Source of the DNA: an uncultured Flavobacteriaceae bacterium | GTDB taxonomy: Bacteria > Bacteroidota > Bacteroidia > Flavobacteriales > Flavobacteriaceae | Direction: 5' to 3' | Assembly (NCBI GenBank): GCA_947500575.1 | Contig: CANMSI010000001.1 | Location: 620,001 to 684,000 of the forward strand | DNA length: 64,000 nucleotides | Translations under genes and position numbers: made by a program | Shown: positions 53,688 through 62,910 of the stretch, in pieces | Position numbering within the stretch: the first letter of the stretch is position 1 | Layout of the letters: each line of letters starts with the position of its first letter | Notes under the pieces: generated by a model | Seen by the model: the letters and a program-made list of their open reading frames with translations, nothing else | Told to the model about the DNA's origin: nothing | Databases searched by the model: none

Positions 53688-56600
53688 TTATTTAGTTCCA
53701 AATAAAAGATCAGGCTCTCCTAGATTAAAAGATCGGTGAAAAATCCAAACATTATCTCGAAAAAGATGAACTTCATATAATACATCCAATAGTCTTGGTT
53801 GTAAAGTTTGTTTTAATCTTGTCTCTATTTGTTTTTCTAACTCCTGATCACTCATAAGTTTTCTCGAATCATCTGGTGAAGGTAGCTTAAGGATAGCTGC
53901 TTTAACATCTGAAATGACTACGCTATAACTAGGGTTGGCATACTTTACAGAAATATCCAAGCTAAAAGCGGTCGCCTCTTCTTCATTTCTTACAAATTGA
54001 GCTATTTCCTTTTCTGTCCTCACCATAGTTCTTTGATTGTATTCAGAACTAGTAGCAACAATGTTTTTTGCTTTTGCATATCCAGAACCACCAAACATAT
54101 TAGCAATAATATGGGCACTATCCATACCCGCATTCTTTACCTTACCGTCTTCTGGGTCTTGTGTGGTCCCTCTACCTAAATCGTGCATACTTAAATTATC
54201 TCCTGTTACCCTTTCTGGATAACCACTATCGGAAAGATCTACCGTAAATTGCTGATCTCCTCCGGCATATTTGTAGGTCAAACGCTTTCCATCTGCTGAT
54301 TTCTTAATTTCTGTGGGATAAAATCTATTATGGTCAGAATCACTTTTAAAAGCTTTCTTTAAGGTACTAAAAACTGAAGCTTCCGAATCTTTATCTAAAA
54401 TTTGATTTCTCAGGGCTATAAATGCATCTGAACGAGGACTTTCAGATATACTACCGATGATTTTAGCACTCTTTTCATCTGTAAATTTATCTTTTAATTC
54501 TGCACGACCGGCTGCTGCTGCCTGTTCCTTCGTAAACTGTTCATATGAATCGCCATTATCTAAAGGATTGTCAAAAATCTTTTTGGCATTGTCTGTCTGT
54601 TTCAATTTAGCTACTAATCCATTCCAACTTTGAACACTTGACTTATCGGTAACTTCTTTAGAGATTTTATCCACTGAGGCATCTACTGTAGTTTTAGCCC
54701 TACCATGTGTTTGCATCAGGTTTTCAGCATACAGTACCTTAAAATCATAGTTATCATCAAATTCTTTAAAAAGCTTTTTTAAAGTATCCGCTAAAGACAC
54801 TTCGCTCTGTTCTATTTGATTATCGGCCGCATTTACTTGACTTGCTTGATCTTCTGTAGCAGCAGTAGCGGTATCAATATTTGTATCAATACCCGTAAGC
54901 TTTGCCCGTGCAGTTGATAAAAGTCCCACAATACGTGCCTTCTTATCTTGTTTCCCTTTATGTCCCCATTCTGGCTTTTTTAATTCCTCATCCCATAAAT
55001 TTAATCTAGCCTCTACTGTCATTGGCGTACTTGCTACCATCAATTCGGATTGTTTCCCATTTTGACTTACCCACAGCTTATGATTTTCTTCACCGTCATT
55101 AAACTTTACTGTTTTACCTAGTTCACCATCTCCATCTCCAGTTGCATCATTCGAGTTTTCGTTATTGCCGCCACCTATTCCTAAGGCACCCAAAGCTGCT
55201 TCTCCTGCGCCTACCGCCTTATCTACCAACCAATCCAAGGCCACGTCTACCATTTCGCGCACCTTGTCTATCATTTCCCCAATCTTACGTCCTAAACTCC
55301 CTAAACCTACCTGATTGGCCAAGAAACCAATAGCAATGGGCAAGCCCTGAGATAGTGCTCCTTCTAGAAATTTTGCAGCACTTTGTACACTTCCTCGGGC
55401 AATTTCCGCTACACCCGCCACAAAAGAATTCACAATCTCTAACATCTCTCGGAGGTATTGGATAAAGGATTCTATGGCTTTATAAAAAGCAATACAGCTA
55501 TTGATCACTGCCATGATTCCTGTTGGGTCTAACAAGGACAAAAGTTTGGTGGTTACCTGTGTAATAATCTTAGTAATGATCCAACCTTTGATACCATCAA
55601 TCACAATATCCCATAGGCTCGTTAGTTTCTCTTTGATCTTTTCCCAGATTGCAATGGGTCCTCTTTCCACCACGTCTTTCACAAAGCCCCATACACCAGA
55701 TAAGGTTTCTGCCATGCCGCGAATACGTTCCATTTTTTCTGGGCCAATTCGTTTAGCAATCTTATCCATAATTCGTTCCGCGGTAACTCCTAAAATTTGC
55801 ATTACTAAATTCAGAATTGATTTAAAACTGAAGTCGGGTGGAGGGGTAATTCCAGCTTCATCTAGCTGTCCAAATAACCAATCCGTTACTCCATTCAATA
55901 AATGGGTTCCTATATTTGTAAAGAAAAGAGAGAAACCTTCTTTAATAGCCTTAAGAATATTTTTTAGGAAGCCAATTGGGTCTTTCTTAATATCTGCGAA
56001 AGCTTGGCGCGCATTGCTAATAATATTCTGGATAAGATCTAAGGGAAAATTCATTAATTGCAGAATAATCTCAATCACTTTCATGACCAATCGGACCACA
56101 AAACGAACCAATCTACCAAGCGGTTCCCCAAAGCGTGCAATTATTTGCTGAAATGCTGGTGCCGGATCCATTAGATTCTCGATAGTAAAAGAATCCCATA
56201 TTTCTAGGAACATATTTTTAATATATTCCCAAGTAAGTCCCAATGCCTCTACCTCAGCATTTAACCAATCTGTAAGTCTTCCTATAGCGCCAGATTCTTT
56301 CATTTGCTGAAATTGCGCTTCCCCACCAGGAATAAGCCCCATAAAACCTCTAATTAGGTTTTCTGCTGTGCGTGGCACATGTTCTTCTGTGAAAGGGTCT
56401 TTTTCTAAAATCACGGTCAATAAGTGATAACCAGGCACCACATTTGCGGCTTCTTTTAGCAGACCTAATAAGTATTGTTTTATTAGTTCAAATACTTTAG
56501 AAACCACATTAGATGCAAAAGTGAACACTTTGGTAGCAAAGGGAGCAAATATGGCAACAGTACGTTCTAAGGCTGCTGCAGGTTCTAAAAGATCATTTAC

Positions 56601-58715
56601 AGAAAATGCTTCCCAAGCCGTTACGAAAGCGAGTGATATATCTTCCAAGCTAAAATCTAGAATTGCCAATTGTTCATCAATCCAGGTAGCTGTTTCTTCC
56701 AGCTTTCCTGTTTCCTTCATTTTTTCGAGCTCCTGCTCGGCCCCCACCATCAATAAGAATTCTTCCACAATTTCCGCTGTAGTGGCTTCAACTGGTGTAT
56801 CCGTAAGCGGATCGTGATGAATAATTTTGGTAAGCAAAGTATATCCTGGAATGGCGGCAGCCAAGGTTTTAACAGTATTGATTAACACATCCTTAATCAT
56901 GGTAAAAACCTTATCGGCTACTCGGATGGCGAAGGTTCGCACTCTATTGTATAAACTCTCAAACTTTCTAGTAAGCACTCCCACGTTAAAATCAAAGGGA
57001 TCTGTTCGAACAAAATCCATTTCCTCCCATGCCTGCTCAAACATTCTCACTACACCTTCCGAAGTAAGGTTCAAATCTTCCAACTGTTCTAGTGTCCAGT
57101 CATACGCATCGGTAATGATATTATGTTCCTGTAACTTGTTAAAAATTAAAGTACCCAGTGGTGCTAGTCCCATTAATCCGTCCAATACATTTACCGCATT
57201 TCTATCTACAGTTTCCCCTAGTAAAGGGTTATACCCCATAAGCACGGTAAATAAGGTCCATCCGGGAATATATCTAGCATATCTATTTAAGCTAGATAAA
57301 TCAAAATCGAATAAACGTTGTATTCCTGAAGTTGTGCTTGAAATCTGCTCTTTCTTCTGAACTGCTGCTCCTTGCTGAATGGTATGCGTTAACTCGTGTG
57401 CTAAAAGGTGTTGCCCTTCTGTATTAGATGTATTATATTTTCCCTTATTAAAATATATATCATTTCCATGTGTAAAGGCTTGTGCATTGAGGGTATTACT
57501 CATTCCCTCAGCCTTACTATCCGTATGTATTCTCACACCACTGAAATCGGCTCCAAATGAAGATTCCATCTGATCCTTTGTATTCGAGGGCAAAGGAGAA
57601 CCAGAACCCTTAGAACTGCTTAGTTGACTAGAAATATTCTGATCTGCTGTATTGCTTAAACCTCCTTCTTCTTTTTTCTGAATATATTTTTCCGAGCCTG
57701 TAAACGCCGTAAAAAAGCCACTGTATTCGGATTTTGATCTTGTTTTTTCTATTACCTCACTATGCCAACCACTATTCCCGTCAACACTCTTAATAGTGTC
57801 TCCATTTACTTCTGAAATAATACAATGATGCTGGTAAGGCTGATCTATATATCCGATATCTCCTGGTTGTGGATTGGAGGTCACCTTTAGAGAATTAAAA
57901 GCAGATACGCCTTTACCCATTTGCCAATTGCCTACGTCTATTCCGGCGGTCTTTATTACAAAAACAGAAAAAATACCGCACCAAGAGGGGAACCCATCCC
58001 GTTTAAATTCAATAACGCTATCTGGCCATACATTGGGTGCAGCCATATGGAAATAATCTAGCAAGCTCCGATACCCAATACGTCTTCCTGTGCTATCCGC
58101 TTTTTTTGCCTCTATCCCCCCTAATTCTCCTTGCGCTATTTCTACAATGCGCGCTCTAATACTTGCTTCATCTCTAACAGATGCTTGGGCACTTCGCTGC
58201 AATACAGGTGCCTCCAATTTGGGCATAAGTTGCTCATCTGTCTCCTCTTCCTTGGTTTGAACTTCTTCCTGTTCTAGGCTACTCTTTGCAATGAAAGGTT
58301 GGGTATTTGAAACAAGTGATAGGGTTGGTACAGGAGCAGATGATGCGTCATTGCTAACATCGTTTCCAATACTATCGGTATCTATGAAAGCCTTGGTTTG
58401 TACAGCATCCGTTATATCTTCTGTTTCTTTTGTTTGTACCTCTTCTTCACAGGTATCGCATTTGGACTGTAGTGCTGTATTACCCTGAAAGCTTTGAAAA
58501 AAAGATGTCTGACTTTCCGCTTCTGGCTGATGCATACGTTGCACTACTTTATCTGCCATGGCATCGGCTTCTACTTCGTACTTATCACCAGGTTGTCCTA
58601 CTGTTAGTTTCGGTTGAATATTTGAGAAAAAAGACTGCTCCGCTGGCCTTTTAAAAAAAGACTTCTTTGAGGTGTTGACCTCTTGGTTTTTTGTATGTTT
58701 AACACTAGACTTCAT
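53688..58715 (-). CDS. Giant DUF4157 cargo: CHAP-like domain, helical repeats, His-finger endonuclease-like end
   Basis: A 1675-residue protein. Shared N-terminal motifs (KSFFKRP, QSFFSN, KLTVGQPGDKYEVEAD), C-x-x-C pair (SKCDTCEEEV), then a CHAP/NlpC-like amidase domain (about 188-342: PSWCGIFSVF with Cys246; QHHCIISEVNGDTIKSVDGN with His296/297). DUF4157 follows (375-448, HELTH 440-444). Then come three helical repeats of about 138 residues (starting IPGWTLFT 483, IPGYTLLT 622, VPGYHLLT 760) and more hydrophobic helices to about 1180. The C-terminus (about 1180-1675) carries MDSAHIIANMFGGSG with His1535 and Asn1551, like DNA/RNA non-specific endonucleases. The helices may pierce or cross a membrane. 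Confidence 0.8.
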   Translation of the reverse strand: MKSSVKHTKNQEVNTSKKSFFKRPAEQSFFSNIQPKLTVGQPGDKYEVEADAMADKVVQRMHQPEAESQTSFFQSFQGNTALQSKCDTCEEEVQTKETEDITDAVQTKAFIDTDSIGNDVSNDASSAPVPTLSLVSNTQPFIAKSSLEQEEVQTKEEETDEQLMPKLEAPVLQRSAQASVRDEASIRARIVEIAQGELGGIEAKKADSTGRRIGYRSLLDYFHMAAPNVWPDSVIEFKRDGFPSWCGIFSVFVIKTAGIDVGNWQMGKGVSAFNSLKVTSNPQPGDIGYIDQPYQHHCIISEVNGDTIKSVDGNSGWHSEVIEKTRSKSEYSGFFTAFTGSEKYIQKKEEGGLSNTADQNISSQLSSSKGSGSPLPSNTKDQMESSFGADFSGVRIHTDSKAEGMSNTLNAQAFTHGNDIYFNKGKYNTSNTEGQHLLAHELTHTIQQGAAVQKKEQISSTTSGIQRLFDFDLSSLNRYARYIPGWTLFTVLMGYNPLLGETVDRNAVNVLDGLMGLAPLGTLIFNKLQEHNIITDAYDWTLEQLEDLNLTSEGVVRMFEQAWEEMDFVRTDPFDFNVGVLTRKFESLYNRVRTFAIRVADKVFTMIKDVLINTVKTLAAAIPGYTLLTKIIHHDPLTDTPVEATTAEIVEEFLLMVGAEQELEKMKETGKLEETATWIDEQLAILDFSLEDISLAFVTAWEAFSVNDLLEPAAALERTVAIFAPFATKVFTFASNVVSKVFELIKQYLLGLLKEAANVVPGYHLLTVILEKDPFTEEHVPRTAENLIRGFMGLIPGGEAQFQQMKESGAIGRLTDWLNAEVEALGLTWEYIKNMFLEIWDSFTIENLMDPAPAFQQIIARFGEPLGRLVRFVVRLVMKVIEIILQLMNFPLDLIQNIISNARQAFADIKKDPIGFLKNILKAIKEGFSLFFTNIGTHLLNGVTDWLFGQLDEAGITPPPDFSFKSILNLVMQILGVTAERIMDKIAKRIGPEKMERIRGMAETLSGVWGFVKDVVERGPIAIWEKIKEKLTSLWDIVIDGIKGWIITKIITQVTTKLLSLLDPTGIMAVINSCIAFYKAIESFIQYLREMLEIVNSFVAGVAEIARGSVQSAAKFLEGALSQGLPIAIGFLANQVGLGSLGRKIGEMIDKVREMVDVALDWLVDKAVGAGEAALGALGIGGGNNENSNDATGDGDGELGKTVKFNDGEENHKLWVSQNGKQSELMVASTPMTVEARLNLWDEELKKPEWGHKGKQDKKARIVGLLSTARAKLTGIDTNIDTATAATEDQASQVNAADNQIEQSEVSLADTLKKLFKEFDDNYDFKVLYAENLMQTHGRAKTTVDASVDKISKEVTDKSSVQSWNGLVAKLKQTDNAKKIFDNPLDNGDSYEQFTKEQAAAAGRAELKDKFTDEKSAKIIGSISESPRSDAFIALRNQILDKDSEASVFSTLKKAFKSDSDHNRFYPTEIKKSADGKRLTYKYAGGDQQFTVDLSDSGYPERVTGDNLSMHDLGRGTTQDPEDGKVKNAGMDSAHIIANMFGGSGYAKAKNIVATSSEYNQRTMVRTEKEIAQFVRNEEEATAFSLDISVKYANPSYSVVISDVKAAILKLPSPDDSRKLMSDQELEKQIETRLKQTLQPRLLDVLYEVHLFRDNVWIFHRSFNLGEPDLLFGTK
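56025..57269 (-). repeat. Three 138-residue helical repeats in the giant cargo
   Basis: Protein-level repeats starting at residues 483, 622 and 760 share (I/V)PGxxLLTxxxxxDPL, a central helix pair and a segment ending F-A-x-x-V-x-x-K-V-F-x-x-I. DNA identity is low, so these are old duplications. The hydrophobic helices suggest membrane or lumen packing. Confidence 0.7.
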
Positions 58716-58720
58716 TGTTA

Positions 58721-60883
58721 TTAATCTGGATCCGGGCGACTTCCAAGTCCTCTTTGTGACTCATTTAGCGATGCTGTTGAGGGTGGTGTTAATCCGTATT
58801 GCCTCATTAGATTTCTATTACGTTGGATCCATGAACCAGAATAAGGGACTATATAGAAAATATCTGCATGTTTTGTTCTTACTAGAGCTTCACTTTCTCT
58901 TCTTCCAATAATTGCTCTTCTGCAACGAGCACATGGGCAACGTTCTGAAAAAACTTGTTCAAGATATAGAACAGTATTAGGACCTGCATTCCTTTGTAAC
59001 TCTTCTAAAACTCCCAATAATCTAAATTCACTATGTAGACCTCTACTTATATTTACCCTAGACTCATAACCTTCTGAAATTCTTGAACTTTGTTCAGAAT
59101 CGGTAGCATTACTGGGAAGAATATAATATTTGAATACAGCAACATTACTTCCTCTGAAATCATCAAAACTTGAATGAGGGATGTTCCCTCGCTTACTTAG
59201 CATTCTATTGCCAAGTTGTGTATCAAAGCTCTGTCCTCTTTCATCTGAATGACTAAGGCGTATATGGCGTGGCATTCTTAAACTACCATCACCATTGCCT
59301 CCTCCACCGGTTGCAGCCACTTCATCGGATGTTAGTTCATTAACCACATTCATAATACCAGAAAATTGTGTAGGTGCATTGCTAAGATCCAAATCAACAC
59401 CAGGTACGGATCTTCCGCTCTGTGCTAGTACATTAGCATTTGATCCTAGTTGAATTGTATGCTCATAATTTGTATTTAGAAGAGGGATGGTTTCATGCAA
59501 AAACTCCCAACCTAAGAATGATGCATTTAAATTGGCACCAACATTAATGCTTAGTCGGGATTCGTTACTAAAAGTAAAGTGCTTATTCAATTCAAATCCT
59601 CCATCATCAATCCCAAATTCAAATCGAGCAGTTCCGCGAGGTCTAAAGTCTACTCTCGCATTTGTTTCAATACCACCACTAGCACTAGCAATGCCAAATA
59701 ATTCTGCAAAAGTAGCTTCTGCTTCCAAAGTAGCCCTAGCAGCTAGAGATCCTGATAAATGTGCACCAAAATGCATATCCGCGTTTCCAATATACTGTCC
59801 AAGATCATTAGATACTTCTCTATATGTATCTAAAGTAACATTACTTTCTCGTGAGAGAGCTTCACTTCTAATAAGCTGTCGCATACTTAGGTCTTCTCTT
59901 TGCTCTCGGCTCTTGCCTATAATAATGTTAGTTAAACGAATTGGTTGAATGCTTCCACTGCAAGCCAAGTGTATTTCTAAATTTCCATTAATATTTATTA
60001 CAACCCCTATCTCAGTTGGAATGCTAAAAAGTGTTGTTCCAATATTGGCAAGGTCTACACGTTTATTTGCTAATGTTTTTTCCTGAGTTAGTGTATAATC
60101 AGGAAGGCGAATTCTACTAAAGCTCGGACGTTCCGCAATTGGAGTAAAGCTATCAGAGTTGACTTCTATACTATGATCTTCTTCACCTTCTCTAGTAGAC
60201 CTTTCAGAAGGCGGACAATACATTTCCTGAATACCCCCAGGTCTTTCTATAGGCACACAATCTCTCTGAATCATTTTCCTATGTAAACCTTTTTGTTGCA
60301 CTACATGTGTTAACTCATGTGCTAACAAATGTTGACCCATACTCGTATTTGGATTGTATTTTCCACGATTAAAATAAACGTCATTTCCATGGGTAAAAGC
60401 CTGTGCATTTAAATTCTGACTCATCTGTACCGCATTACTTCCAGTATGGATTCTTACAGCGTCAAAATTTGTTCCGAAAGCAGTTTCCATGCTGCTTCTG
60501 GTATCCGAGGAAAGCGCTGTTCCTCCCCCTTTAGACCTACTAAGGTCTTGTTCTAAGGCAGTATCTTCTATATCCTCTTCATTTTCTTTTCGTTGCACTG
60601 TTTCTTCAGCACATGTATTGCATTTGGATTGAACAGTATTGCGCACTTCATTAAAAAAAGGAGGGGCATTGTTTTCTTTTCGCTGGAATCCTTGCAACAC
60701 TTTATCGGCCATGTTATCTGCCTCAACTTCATACTTATCTCCTGGTCGCCCTATAGTCAGTTTAGGTTGAATTTTAGAAAAAAATGACCCATTTGTTCCC
60801 TTCACCTGCATAAAAGAGGCGCGCCCTCTTCCAGGATTGTTAATCGGAGTATTTGTCCTAGCAGTTCGCATATCTAAGCCCAA
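58721..60883 (-). CDS. DUF4157 eCIS-type cargo with deaminase-like C-terminal domain
   Basis: A 720-residue protein. N-terminal shared motifs (GSFFSKIQPKLTIGRPGDKY, EVEADNMAD), C-x-x-C pair (SKCNTCAEE), DUF4157 at about 125-197 (HELTH 189-193), and a beta-rich middle (about 210-510). The C-terminus has the zinc-dependent deaminase signature: His617-x-Glu619 (LHSEFRLLGVLEEL) and Pro650-Cys651-x-x-Cys654 (SERCPCARCRR), followed by a helix and a strand (ADIFYIVPY). It probably deaminates nucleic acid or nucleotides in the target cell. It overlaps the tape-measure gene by 10 bases, the first cargo of the array; there is no small gene beside it. Confidence 0.78.
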   Translation of the reverse strand: MGLDMRTARTNTPINNPGRGRASFMQVKGTNGSFFSKIQPKLTIGRPGDKYEVEADNMADKVLQGFQRKENNAPPFFNEVRNTVQSKCNTCAEETVQRKENEEDIEDTALEQDLSRSKGGGTALSSDTRSSMETAFGTNFDAVRIHTGSNAVQMSQNLNAQAFTHGNDVYFNRGKYNPNTSMGQHLLAHELTHVVQQKGLHRKMIQRDCVPIERPGGIQEMYCPPSERSTREGEEDHSIEVNSDSFTPIAERPSFSRIRLPDYTLTQEKTLANKRVDLANIGTTLFSIPTEIGVVININGNLEIHLACSGSIQPIRLTNIIIGKSREQREDLSMRQLIRSEALSRESNVTLDTYREVSNDLGQYIGNADMHFGAHLSGSLAARATLEAEATFAELFGIASASGGIETNARVDFRPRGTARFEFGIDDGGFELNKHFTFSNESRLSINVGANLNASFLGWEFLHETIPLLNTNYEHTIQLGSNANVLAQSGRSVPGVDLDLSNAPTQFSGIMNVVNELTSDEVAATGGGGNGDGSLRMPRHIRLSHSDERGQSFDTQLGNRMLSKRGNIPHSSFDDFRGSNVAVFKYYILPSNATDSEQSSRISEGYESRVNISRGLHSEFRLLGVLEELQRNAGPNTVLYLEQVFSERCPCARCRRAIIGRRESEALVRTKHADIFYIVPYSGSWIQRNRNLMRQYGLTPPSTASLNESQRGLGSRPDPD

Positions 60884-62910
60884 TCTACCCGTAGCATTTT
60901 TTTATGCCATGGTAGTTTTATCATTGAAATACCAAAAGGAAGGTGACTCAACAGAATATCTGTCGCCTTTTGTTCTACTGTCAATTTCCAGAATTCCTCT
61001 TTCTCTTCTAATTTTCCATCACGCCAAAAAAACGTTTCTCTTAAACCTTCTACAGAAGTATTTTTTAAAATACTCCAATGAGAAATTAAACCAGAAAGCA
61101 TCGTATGCACCTCCTCTTCCTCTTCTTTCGTCACTTCAAAAATCCTTTTAACGGGGATTTTAAATGGCCAATTGCAAAGGAATTTTGCAAAAACTAACTG
61201 ATGTTCTTCACAGATGGGATTTCCTGTAGCCATATACCCCAAAAGCAATACTGCTCTTTCCTGTAAATCTCTAGAAATAAATTTCTTGTCCTTGGTATAT
61301 TTTAGATGATCAAACAACCTATGTAAATAAGGCCATACCAAAAGAAGACCACTATCCTTTATATAATAATCAACCAACTCATCACCAATTGCTTCATTTG
61401 ACTGCTGGTTCAAAAATGGTTCCGTTGAAGATCTATCTATTGTATCCTCCACTATGGGGTACAACTCATTGGGTTTTTCCAATTCTTTTAAAGACGAAAA
61501 ATCTTCTTCTACTTTCGAAAAGCTAGTTTCTGGATCCAATTCCTTGTCTACGTGCTCATCTAAAGTTTTATTAGAATCTTCCAGGGTCTGCCTTGCCCCA
61601 TCTATTTCCAATGAAAACTCTTCTTCTTGAATATCAATTTCTTTAACAGGGGTATCTACATTTACTCCTTCATCTTGAAATTGAGATGCTGATTCTATTG
61701 TATCTGAAGTGCTTTCCAAATCATTTAACGCATCATCCTTAGCTTCTTTTATTCCATCCGTTTTATGCTCTTTTCTAGGTTTTTCGATCTCTTTTTTTGC
61801 CTTTTGAATTACTAGATGCTCTTCACTCTGTGCCGTTTGCTCTTTTTTTAGGTTCTTTTTTTGAGCTATGTATTCATTTTCTACGTCTGAAAGATCTTTT
61901 ACTACCAGCTTATCTTTTTTATTTCCCTTTGACAACCCTTCTTTAGGTAGTTCATCAATATTGTTTAAGGCAAATGTTCCCTCGGTTTCATATGCCTTTA
62001 TGCGCAAGTCCATATGTCTAAATACACGCTTTAAAAGTCGCTCTATTTCTACCTGGTCCTGGTTGGGTTTTGCTTGTTCTATGGCATCCCAAACAGCAGC
62101 ATAAGAAAGAGGTATTTTAGAAACCCATCTAGTAGCCATATACCATTTCGTATACTCCTCGAACCAAGAATTTGGTTCATTTGACGCATTCAAAGTGATC
62201 CATTCTATGATCTCAATAGGGGTGTCATTTTTATTTTTCTTTTTATTAGAAAAATGAGAGGCAAACTGAGGGAGTCCAAACTGCTTTTGACAAAAATTTA
62301 GGACGGTCTCTAATTGAAGAAATTCCTCTTTGAAATATACCGGAATGATTGCTTGGACAAACTCCTCTGAAAACTGAAGCAAGAATCTTTGCCTTTCAAA
62401 TACTTGATGCAACACTTTCTTGGAACGCAATGCAATTACTAAATCGGAAATAGAAAATTGATCTAATAATTGTTCCTCTAATTTTGTAATAGTCATACCC
62501 GAAATATTCCATGGGAAATGACCCTGGTGTATAAAATATAGGAAAACATACTGCAGCTCCTTTTTCTCATTAATAGTATTTATATCTGCACGCCCTTGTA
62601 TTTCTTTATCAATTGTGGCTTCATTTTTTGACAAGGTATTGTTGGAAATAATCGTTTGAAGAACCCTATCCAATTCCTCCCCTATTTTAATAGCTACCTC
62701 GGCTTCTGTAGTAGCCCCGAGATCAATGATAATTTTATCTATTTTATGTGTCCTCCCATCCTCGTACTTATCTAAAATTGATTCGATTGCTTTTTCATAG
62801 CGCAGTTGATCCTGAAAAGCCACGCGCTGTTGCCATTTCAAGGCTTCCGTTTTTGAAGCAAACTCAAAATCTAAAAATTGTTTTTTTATATGATGTTGTG
62901 CCACCTTCAT
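60874..62910 (-). CDS. eCIS tape-measure protein (CIS_TMP family, Afp14-like)
   Basis: A 678-residue protein. The N-terminus (QHHIKKQFLDFEF; IDKIIIDLGATTEAEV) and C-terminus (LLVWPYLHRLF; NTSVEGLRETFFWRDGKL; LLSHLPFGISMIKLPWHK) are the conserved ends of the contractile-injection-system tape-measure family. A highly charged middle (about 300-520) is probably disordered and of variable length. The family sets sheath/tube length and sits in the tube lumen. Its ATG overlaps the TAA of the preceding baseplate-type gene by one base (TAATG), so they are translated together. The first cargo gene overlaps its 3' end. Confidence 0.88.
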   Translation of the reverse strand: MKVAQHHIKKQFLDFEFASKTEALKWQQRVAFQDQLRYEKAIESILDKYEDGRTHKIDKIIIDLGATTEAEVAIKIGEELDRVLQTIISNNTLSKNEATIDKEIQGRADINTINEKKELQYVFLYFIHQGHFPWNISGMTITKLEEQLLDQFSISDLVIALRSKKVLHQVFERQRFLLQFSEEFVQAIIPVYFKEEFLQLETVLNFCQKQFGLPQFASHFSNKKKNKNDTPIEIIEWITLNASNEPNSWFEEYTKWYMATRWVSKIPLSYAAVWDAIEQAKPNQDQVEIERLLKRVFRHMDLRIKAYETEGTFALNNIDELPKEGLSKGNKKDKLVVKDLSDVENEYIAQKKNLKKEQTAQSEEHLVIQKAKKEIEKPRKEHKTDGIKEAKDDALNDLESTSDTIESASQFQDEGVNVDTPVKEIDIQEEEFSLEIDGARQTLEDSNKTLDEHVDKELDPETSFSKVEEDFSSLKELEKPNELYPIVEDTIDRSSTEPFLNQQSNEAIGDELVDYYIKDSGLLLVWPYLHRLFDHLKYTKDKKFISRDLQERAVLLLGYMATGNPICEEHQLVFAKFLCNWPFKIPVKRIFEVTKEEEEEVHTMLSGLISHWSILKNTSVEGLRETFFWRDGKLEEKEEFWKLTVEQKATDILLSHLPFGISMIKLPWHKKMLRVDWA

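Noticed and set aside
55501-57360. Several long plus-strand frames opposite the giant cargo gene
   Set aside because: They are antisense shadows of a continuous 1675-codon gene with clear domain structure.
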